DNA of 11,630 nt from Planctomycetaceae bacterium (GTDB lineage: Bacteria > Planctomycetota > Phycisphaerae > Phycisphaerales > SM1A02), in assembly GCA_027488415.1 (NCBI GenBank), contig JAIYBS010000128.1, positions 1-11,630 of the forward strand. The letters are read 5' to 3'. The notes beneath the pieces are model-generated. The model had not been told where the DNA came from, made no database searches, and saw only the letters and a program-made list of their open reading frames with translations. Below are positions 6,564-11,630 of this stretch, in pieces; within the stretch, counting starts at the first letter, position 1, and the number at the start of each line of letters is the position of its first letter. The position numbers and the translations under genes are program-made.

Positions 6564-8220
6564 ACCGGGTGTCCGACCCGGCGGACGCGGCATCCGTCGC
6601 CAGCGGCACCAGCGTCACGGCCAGCAGTCCGGCGCGGAGCCCGTTCAGCCAGCCGAGCTGGAAGCCCAGCGCATCGAGGAACGCGGGCTCGAGCGGCAGG
6701 AGCACGAGGCCGGCCGCCGCCGCCCCCATGAAGGCCGCCGGTCGGAGCCGATCGGCCGGGCCCGTCCGCCAGGCGATCGAAGCGCCAACGGCAGCCACGG
6801 CAACCGCCACGATCGGCACGACGAAGGCGAAGGACGCCGCCGGTACGGCCCACGCCGCGGCGACCGCGACGGCCGCCCACGGGGACCATGCGCCGCACAT
6901 CGCGCTCCACGGGTCCACCCGGCACCGGGCGAGCCATGCGCCGATGCCGATGGCGGCGACGACGGCCGCCGCGAACAGCGCCGCGTCGAGCACCTGAAGC
7001 CGAAGCGGCGCGGTCGCCATCGTCATCCCCGCGGTGCGGGCCGCCGCGCCGAAACCCCACCCGACGCACGCCAGCAGCGCGACCACGGCGACGGACGCCG
7101 CGACCACGATGCCGGCAGCACGACCCGGCGCTCGGTGCGACGGTCGCGCCGCACCGAACGCACCGAACGCGCAGCACGCGCCCAGCGCAAGCACGCCGCC
7201 GACGGCCATCGTCAGCGTCCACTCCTCGGGCCAGCGCAGCATCGCCACCCCCGCGAGGTCGCCGAACACGGCACGCCCGGCCGGGATGCCTTCCTCCGGC
7301 AGTTCCTCGTCGAGCGCGCGGACGAGCGAGATCGCGGTCATCCCCATGTGCGCCCTGGTCGCCGCCGACTGGCGCTCGACGGTGTCGTCCGGCGTGTGGT
7401 ACGCGCCGACGTCGCCGACGAATGCGACGTTGAAGCCGCTGATCCCCTGCCGGAGGAAGACCGTGAAGTCGGTTCCGTTCGGCATGGCGCCGTAGACGAC
7501 GCCCATGAGCGAGTTGGCGCGCACGGCGGGCACGCGCCGCGCGAGGATCGACGAGAGCCACGCGGTTTCGGGCCCGGTCTCGAAGACGAACGCCGGCCCG
7601 GAGGCGCCGCGGGCGTCGAGGTTGACGACGGCGCGCAGCTCCGCGGCCGCCGGATCCTGCGCCAGGAACGCCTGGGCCCCGAGCAGGCCGCGCTCCTCGC
7701 CGTCCGTGAGCACGAGGAGCGTGTCGTGGAGAGGCGGATCGGCAAGCAGGCTCCGAGCCACTCCGAGCGCGCATGCGACGCCCGCGCCGTCGTCCGACGC
7801 GCCGGGCGCGCCGGGCACGCTGTCGGTGTGGGCGACCACGGCGATTCGGGCGGGTCCGTGCACGCGCCCGGGGATGCGTGCCACCAGGTTCTCAAGATCC
7901 ACGGCGCCCGCCCGGCGCTCAACCCGCGCGGACCGTCGCTCGACCGCGAGCCCGAGGCCGGAGAGCACCTCGACCACCCGGTCCCGCCCCTGCGCGGCGC
8001 CGGCGGAACCCACCACCCGCGGTGTGCCATCGCCGACAAACGCTCGGAGATCCGCGGTGGCACGGGATTCGTCGAACCCCACCCCGGCAGGATCGCGCCC
8101 CTGCGTCGGCCACCGTTGGAGCGCCAGACCCAGCGTGCCGCTCAGGAGAAACACTGTCACTCCGCAGAAAAGCCAGCGACCCACGCCCGAAATGAAGTTT
8201 GAACGTCCGAAAAGCGCCAT
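6562..8220 (-). CDS. M28-family zinc metallopeptidase with multi-spanning C-terminal membrane domain
   Basis: Predicted membrane-bound aminopeptidase-type protease of 552 aa. Residues 14-34 are an N-terminal membrane anchor with Arg before it. Residues about 55-305 form the M28 domain with the full metal set: H131 (VVAHTD), D143 (GASDDGAG), catalytic E175 and ligand E176 (DGEERGLLGA), D202 (VNLDARG) and H275 (GAYHTPDDT). Residues about 334-541 hold roughly seven hydrophobic segments. The catalytic domain should lie outside the cytoplasm. The anchor/M28/polytopic order resembles ERMP1 and vacuolar Pff1 of eukaryotes, but no closer assignment is possible without a search; the substrate is unknown. 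It converges with the tRNA gene and diverges from the exported protein at 8339. The start is the first ATG of the frame; no clear Shine-Dalgarno sequence precedes it. Confidence 0.9.
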   Translation of the reverse strand: MALFGRSNFISGVGRWLFCGVTVFLLSGTLGLALQRWPTQGRDPAGVGFDESRATADLRAFVGDGTPRVVGSAGAAQGRDRVVEVLSGLGLAVERRSARVERRAGAVDLENLVARIPGRVHGPARIAVVAHTDSVPGAPGASDDGAGVACALGVARSLLADPPLHDTLLVLTDGEERGLLGAQAFLAQDPAAAELRAVVNLDARGASGPAFVFETGPETAWLSSILARRVPAVRANSLMGVVYGAMPNGTDFTVFLRQGISGFNVAFVGDVGAYHTPDDTVERQSAATRAHMGMTAISLVRALDEELPEEGIPAGRAVFGDLAGVAMLRWPEEWTLTMAVGGVLALGACCAFGAFGAARPSHRAPGRAAGIVVAASVAVVALLACVGWGFGAAARTAGMTMATAPLRLQVLDAALFAAAVVAAIGIGAWLARCRVDPWSAMCGAWSPWAAVAVAAAWAVPAASFAFVVPIVAVAVAAVGASIAWRTGPADRLRPAAFMGAAAAGLVLLPLEPAFLDALGFQLGWLNGLRAGLLAVTLVPLATDAASAGSDTR

Positions 8221-8267
8221 GTTTCGCGAACCCGCAGTTGATATGGGGCGTTCTTGCAGGGTCGGGC

Positions 8268-8273
8268 TAGACT
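8268..8273 (+). promoter_or_regulatory. weak candidate -10 box (TAGACT) in the divergent intergenic region
   Basis: The 118-base region between the divergent genes must hold promoters for both. TAGACT is the most -10-like hexamer on the + strand, about 65 bases before the ATG. A TTGATA at 8238-8243 looks like a -35 box but is 24 bases away, too far for a standard pair. No clear - strand promoter is seen. Confidence 0.25.
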
Positions 8274-8324
8274 CGGCGTTGGCCTCGCTCAGTTCACGGC
8301 AGGCGCCCGACGACTTTCCACATC

Positions 8325-8330
8325 AGGAGA
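8325..8330 (+). promoter_or_regulatory. Shine-Dalgarno sequence AGGAGA of the exported lamin-tail/dockerin protein
   Basis: AGGAGA lies 8 bases before the ATG at 8339, directly upstream of a signal peptide. It fixes the start here although the frame is open much further upstream (to about 7505), where it only runs antisense to the M28 gene. Confidence 0.75.
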
Positions 8331-8338
8331 CTATCACG

Positions 8339-10060
8339 ATGCGTTTCATCACGATGATGGGCACGGCTGCCCTCACCATGACGGCTGCCTCCCACGCTCA
8401 GTCGATCCTCATCAACGAGATCCGGACCGGCAGCGCCAACGCCGAGTACATCGAGCTGAAGGGAACCCCGGGCGCGTCGCTTGCCGGCATGTCGATCGTC
8501 GTCATCGGCGACGGGACCTCGACCGGCACCGCCATCACCCGGACCGGCGTGGTCGAGTGGCTCTACCACTTCGCCGCCACCGACGTGATCGGCAAGAACG
8601 GTTTCCTCGTCCTCCACAACCCGGGCGACGCGATCAGCGGCGCGTTCCCGTTCACCGTGACGCCGGGCGCCACCGACCTCCCGTGGCCGCTCCCGGTGTC
8701 GGGCCTCGCCGCCGACACCCAGATCGAGTCGCCTGACAACCAGACGTACTTCCTGGTCACCGGCTACTCGGGCACCGACACCTTCATCACCCGCGCGCCG
8801 AACGCCGGCTCGGGCGGCCAGGACCTCGACACGAACGACGACGGCACGCTTGATGTCACGCCGTGGACCTCGATCGTCGACAACGTCGTCCTGAAGGAGA
8901 CCAACGGCAGCACCCCGCTCGCCGGCCAGGACTGGTGGTACGGCACGAACTTCTGCGGGCCGTTCATCTCGCGCACGCTGGTTCAGGCCTCGAGCGGCAC
9001 CACGATCGCCGGCTGGGACTTCCAGACGACGACGAACGGCGGCACCGCCGCCGCGGCCAGCCCGAACACCCCGAGGCTCTTCAACGCCAACGCCGGCGCG
9101 GGAGCGATGTATCTCGACGGCACCAACGGCTCCAGCAACTGGCTCGCGACCGAGCTGAACGCCTTCACCGGAACCGGCGTGAACGCGACCGGCACCGGCA
9201 CCGGCGGCAACGGGCTCGACCCGGCCACCAGCACGACCTCGAGCGTCGCGCTCGTGGGCAGCGGCGCCAACGGCAAGGCGGTCGTCTTCAAGTTCTCGAT
9301 GGCGACCTTCGCCGGCGTGAACCCGAGCTACGCGACCCGCACCTCCGGCACGACCACCGGCTTCACCACCCAGCAGTGGGCGTGGAGCACGGACGGCTCG
9401 AGCTGGACCGACATCGACGTCTTCAACGGCTTCACCACGAGCTTCGTGCTCAAGCAGCTGGCGCTCCTGAACGCGATGGACGGCGCCCAGGACGCGTACC
9501 TGCGCCTGACCTTCTCCGGCGCGACGACGACCACCAGCAACAACCGCCTCGACAACGTGCTCATGCTCTCGAACGCGGTGACCACCGACACGGTCGTCAC
9601 CAACTACGCGGGCCCCATCCACGGCTACCGCACGTCGACGGGCACGTGGGCGATCGGCACGGCCTCGGCCACCGCGAGCCCGATGGACACCGTCGGTGCG
9701 GAGAACCTCGACCCCGCGACCTACGCCTGCGGCGACGCCGGCGCGGGCGACTGCGGCACGGCGCACAACAACGCGTTCTGCGCCGATAGCTGCTGCTGCA
9801 CCTACGTGTGCAACGCGGATCCGTTCTGCTGCCAGGTCCGCTGGGACTCGATCTGCGTGACCAAGTCCAGCGAGTGCGCGGCCAACTGCACCGCGCAGCC
9901 CTGCCCGGCTGACTTCGACGCGGACGGCACGGTCGGCGGCGCCGACCTCGGCGTGCTGCTCGGCAGCTGGGGCGGCTCGGACCTCGACCTGACCGCCGAC
10001 GGCATCGTGAACGGCGCCGACCTCGGCGTGCTGCTCGGCGCCTGGGGCGCGTGCCCCTGA
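8339..10060 (+). CDS. exported lamin-tail-domain protein with Cys-rich module and C-terminal dockerin-like repeats
   Basis: Predicted secreted or surface protein of 573 aa with no known enzymatic function. Residues 1-20 are a signal peptide (likely cleavage SHA|QS). Residues about 22-130 look like a lamin-tail domain (ILINEIRTGSANAEYIELKG). A Ser/Thr/Gly-rich, beta-type region (about 225-415) resembles the middle region of bacterial lamin-tail proteins. Residues 464-522 contain 13 Cys, including CCCTYVC and DPFCCQVRWDSIC. Residues 525-570 are two dockerin-type repeats: the first Ca2+ loop has D525, D527, D529 and D536; the second has D550, D554 and D561 but Thr at 552. The protein ends shortly after the second repeat with no PEP-CTERM-type membrane tail. 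It is probably monocistronic: divergent from the M28 gene upstream, terminator downstream. The role of dockerin-like tails in planctomycetes is not settled; no cellulosome is implied. Confidence 0.85.
   Translation: MRFITMMGTAALTMTAASHAQSILINEIRTGSANAEYIELKGTPGASLAGMSIVVIGDGTSTGTAITRTGVVEWLYHFAATDVIGKNGFLVLHNPGDAISGAFPFTVTPGATDLPWPLPVSGLAADTQIESPDNQTYFLVTGYSGTDTFITRAPNAGSGGQDLDTNDDGTLDVTPWTSIVDNVVLKETNGSTPLAGQDWWYGTNFCGPFISRTLVQASSGTTIAGWDFQTTTNGGTAAAASPNTPRLFNANAGAGAMYLDGTNGSSNWLATELNAFTGTGVNATGTGTGGNGLDPATSTTSSVALVGSGANGKAVVFKFSMATFAGVNPSYATRTSGTTTGFTTQQWAWSTDGSSWTDIDVFNGFTTSFVLKQLALLNAMDGAQDAYLRLTFSGATTTTSNNRLDNVLMLSNAVTTDTVVTNYAGPIHGYRTSTGTWAIGTASATASPMDTVGAENLDPATYACGDAGAGDCGTAHNNAFCADSCCCTYVCNADPFCCQVRWDSICVTKSSECAANCTAQPCPADFDADGTVGGADLGVLLGSWGGSDLDLTADGIVNGADLGVLLGAWGACP
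9938..10039 (+). repeat. 27-base exact direct repeat encoding GADLGVLLG in the two dockerin-like repeats
   Basis: The segments 9938-9964 and 10013-10039 are identical over 27 bases, offset by 75 bases (25 codons). Each codes for GADLGVLLG, followed by SWG or AWG. Exact identity, including third codon positions, suggests recent duplication or conversion of the repeat unit, or strong codon bias. Confidence 0.8.
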
Positions 10061-10115
10061 CCCCCGGCGCATGACGCGGTCCGGGCACACGCCCGGGACA
10101 TCCTGAGACCCATCC

Positions 10116-10157
10116 CAGGCCCGGCCGATCCAGATCGGCCGGGCCTGCGTATCTTTT
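10116..10157 (+). terminator. intrinsic terminator after the lamin-tail/dockerin gene
   Basis: CAGGCCCGGCCGAT (10116-10129), loop CCAG, ATCGGCCGGGCCTG (10134-10147) forms a perfect 14-bp stem, followed by CGTATCTTTT. It lies 55 bases after the stop of the exported protein gene. Its stem ends 14 bases before the ATG of the next gene, so it separates the two transcription units or acts as an attenuator. A smaller hairpin, CCGGGC/GCCCGG, lies at 10081-10096. Confidence 0.8.
10150..10155 (+). promoter_or_regulatory. possible -10 box (TATCTT) for a leaderless transcript of the next gene
   Basis: TATCTT ends 6 bases before the ATG at 10162, which would place the transcription start at or next to the A of the start codon. 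The gene has no Shine-Dalgarno sequence and is cut off from upstream transcription by the terminator, which fits leaderless expression. The same bases also serve as the terminator T-run, so the promoter reading is tentative. Confidence 0.35.
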
Positions 10158-10161
10158 CACC

Positions 10162-11367
10162 ATGCTGACCGCCGCACTCGTCGCGGGCGCGTGGATCGCG
10201 CAGGCCACGTCCGCCACCCAGACGCCGCCGGGCGGACCGGGCACGACGCCCCCCGGCGCACCCGCCGGCGGCTCGTTCAGCACCATCTCCGGCCGCCCGC
10301 CCGAGCTGCCGCTCCAGCGCCTCGATGCCCGCATCTGGGAGGCGAAGCTCGAGGCGAGCCTGTGGGCCCCGAGCATGCGTCGCGGCGACACCGAGACCAT
10401 CCAGCTCAAGGACATCCGGGTCTGGATGCCCTTCGTCCTGCAGTCCACCTGGAGCTCGGTGGACGCCTCCACCATCAAGACCGACATCTGGATCCAGGGC
10501 CAGCGCCACCCGGCACCGGCCGACGCGACGTCGTATCGCCAGGGACTTTCGCAGGGGCTCGCCGCCGTCGGCATGCTCATTCCCGAGGTGAAGGGCCAGA
10601 GCCTCAAGTGGACCGTCAGCTGGTACGAGCAGTGCTGGGCGTCGCAGGTGGACGAGGCCGCGGCCGCGCGCATCACCTGGCCCGCCGACTGGCCCGCCGA
10701 GGTGAAGGAGTGCCTCGAGGCGCAGCCCGGCGTCGAGGCCGGGCACGCGGACTTCAAGGCGTTCGTTAACCGCGTCAGCGGCGGCAGGCTGCGACAGGTC
10801 ACGCCGTGGGTCGCCGCGAAGGAGCTCGTCCGCGCGACGATCCAGGCCTACACCTCCGTCGACATGGACGGCACGCGCATCGAGAACAGCTTCCCGCGCG
10901 GGGTCATCTTCAACGGCGCGTGGCAGTCGATGAAGACCGGTACCGGCTCGATCCACGACGTCACCGCCTCGTGCGTCGCGGTGCTGCGTACGGCGGGGAT
11001 CCCGGCGCGGATCGTGCTCGGGCTCACCGAGGTGCCCGTCTCGAGCGGCGTCACCAAGGCGCGCTTCGTGAGCTGGGCCGAGTTCTACCTGCCGAACGCG
11101 GGCTGGGTGCCGTTCAACCCGGCGGACCTGCGCGGCAGCATCCGGGGCGGGCTGTCGATCGAGCGCCCGTGGCCGAGCTTCGGCACCTGGGACGAGCTGA
11201 ACACCTACCTGCCCATCTGCTACGGATTCGCCGCACCGGTGCCCGGCGCGGCGAGCATGCCCTACCCGGCCGGCTACGTCTGGACCGCGCGCGGCCAGAT
11301 CGACCTGAGCCGCGCGAGCGACGCGGTCACGCTCCAGATCATGGGGCGAGGCCGGCCGAGGAAGTGA
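10162..11367 (+). CDS. exported transglutaminase-like protein apparently lacking the catalytic triad
   Basis: 401 aa. A hydrophobic N-terminus lacking basic residues resembles a signal peptide (possible cleavage near ATSA|TQ), followed by a Pro/Gly-rich linker (residues 20-40). Residues about 45-215 form an unassigned N-terminal domain. Residues about 215-325 match the transglutaminase-like core (PF01841 type): GSIHDVTASCVAVLRTAGIPAR (262-283) and SWAEFYLPNAGWVPFNPAD (304-322). Aligned to the usual GxCxD...GIPAR, HxWvEvY and WvPvDP pattern, the catalytic Cys, His and Asp positions are I264, V303 and N319. The mature protein has four Cys (158, 184, 271, 353), possibly disulfide-bonded. It is therefore probably a binding or structural relative of transglutaminase-like proteases, not an active one. 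The start is the only upstream ATG; there is no Shine-Dalgarno sequence. The gene converges with the partial gene at the right edge. Confidence 0.85.
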   Translation: MLTAALVAGAWIAQATSATQTPPGGPGTTPPGAPAGGSFSTISGRPPELPLQRLDARIWEAKLEASLWAPSMRRGDTETIQLKDIRVWMPFVLQSTWSSVDASTIKTDIWIQGQRHPAPADATSYRQGLSQGLAAVGMLIPEVKGQSLKWTVSWYEQCWASQVDEAAAARITWPADWPAEVKECLEAQPGVEAGHADFKAFVNRVSGGRLRQVTPWVAAKELVRATIQAYTSVDMDGTRIENSFPRGVIFNGAWQSMKTGTGSIHDVTASCVAVLRTAGIPARIVLGLTEVPVSSGVTKARFVSWAEFYLPNAGWVPFNPADLRGSIRGGLSIERPWPSFGTWDELNTYLPICYGFAAPVPGAASMPYPAGYVWTARGQIDLSRASDAVTLQIMGRGRPRK

Positions 11368-11401
11368 CGCGCGGAAACCGCGGCGCGCGCGCAAGGCGCG
11401 A

Positions 11402-11630
11402 TCAGTTCGGGACCTTCACGAAGCTCACGATGCGGGGCTTCTCGCCGGGGCGGTCCACCGACGAGCGGTCGACGGTCATCATGTAGCGCGAGTCGTCGAC
11501 GATCAGCTCGGGGTCGGTGCCGTTCCACTGGCCGGTCAGCCGGTCCTGCTTGATCGTGCGGATCCGCACCCACACGGTGAAGACGTCGCTGCGCGTGGTG
11601 GCGATGTTCGAGATCCCCTTCAGGATCTGG
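11402..11630 (-). CDS. uncharacterised protein, C-terminal 75 codons (5' end outside window)
   Basis: Reading leftwards from base 11629, the frame is open to a TGA at 11402-11404. It codes for QILKGISNIATTRSDVFTVW, then a charged stretch, then SRYMMTVDRSSVDRPGEKPR and a short end, FVKVPN. Alternating hydrophobic residues (DVFTVWVRIRTI, RYMMTVDRS) suggest beta-strands, and the composition looks like a real protein. Its only internal Met codons are near the C-terminus, so a start-to-stop scan misses it. I recall similar C-termini (TTRSDVFTV followed by VDRS) on planctomycete pilus- or secretion-associated proteins, but cannot confirm this. The 34 bases between it and the convergent transglutaminase-like gene hold only a weak GC hairpin (11370-11382) without a U-tract. 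Confidence 0.75.
   Translation of the reverse strand, partial: QILKGISNIATTRSDVFTVWVRIRTIKQDRLTGQWNGTDPELIVDDSRYMMTVDRSSVDRPGEKPRIVSFVKVPN

Noticed and set aside
6496..8202. A 568-codon + strand frame overlapping the tRNA and running opposite the M28 gene
   Set aside because: It starts inside the tRNA, crosses its terminator, and is Arg/His/Gly-rich without motifs. The - strand gene has a complete metalloprotease active site.
7505..8338. An upstream extension of the lamin-tail/dockerin gene in the same open frame
   Set aside because: The extension is antisense to the M28 gene, and the ATG at 8339 has AGGAGA 8 bases upstream and begins a signal peptide.
8294..10090. A 598-codon - strand frame opposite the lamin-tail/dockerin gene
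   Set aside because: Val/Arg/Ala/Gly-rich without domain signals, while the + strand frame has a signal peptide, EF-hand loops and a Cys module.
9802..11394. Long - strand frames opposite the transglutaminase-like gene
   Set aside because: They cross the terminator and the intergenic region and show no family motifs; the + strand frame has the transglutaminase-like signature.

Overview
This is a GC-rich bacterial window of about 11.6 kb. It looks like chromosome from a planctomycete, most likely of the Phycisphaerae. The best clue is the exported protein at 8339-10060. It ends in a cysteine-rich module and two dockerin-like repeats of the form DxDxDGxVxGxDLGxLLGxWG, a combination I associate with secreted Phycisphaerae proteins. 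Lineage is inferred from memory of such proteins, not from a search.

Left part (1-6351, + strand): the distal end of a complex I (NADH:quinone oxidoreductase) operon in the usual order nuoJ (3' end only), nuoK, nuoL, nuoM, nuoN. These encode the membrane arm: NuoJ and NuoK form part of the E-channel/proton path near the quinone site, and NuoL, NuoM and NuoN are the three antiporter-like proton pumps. The expected functional Glu, Lys and His residues are present. Three of the four junctions are 4-base GTGA overlaps (translational coupling); only nuoL has a spacer. NuoL and NuoM carry His-rich insertions in the same homologous loop, and NuoN does not.

Middle (6352-8220): a short gap with a promoter-like TACAAT box and a leader hairpin, then a complete tRNA-Arg(ACG) and a strong intrinsic terminator. 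Facing it on the - strand is an M28-family zinc peptidase with an N-terminal anchor and a multi-spanning C-terminal membrane domain, an architecture reminiscent of eukaryotic ERMP1/Pff1-type proteases.

Right part (8221-11630): a divergent intergenic region; a secreted lamin-tail-domain/Cys-rich/dockerin-like protein with a strong terminator; then an exported transglutaminase-like protein whose start codon lies 14 bases after that terminator stem. All three positions of its expected Cys-His-Asp catalytic triad appear substituted (Ile, Val, Asn). The window ends in the C-terminal 75 codons of an uncharacterised - strand gene.

No mobile element, CRISPR array, integrase or obvious horizontally acquired island is visible. 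The most unusual items are the apparently triad-less transglutaminase fold with its possibly leaderless start, and the paired His-rich loops in NuoL and NuoM.
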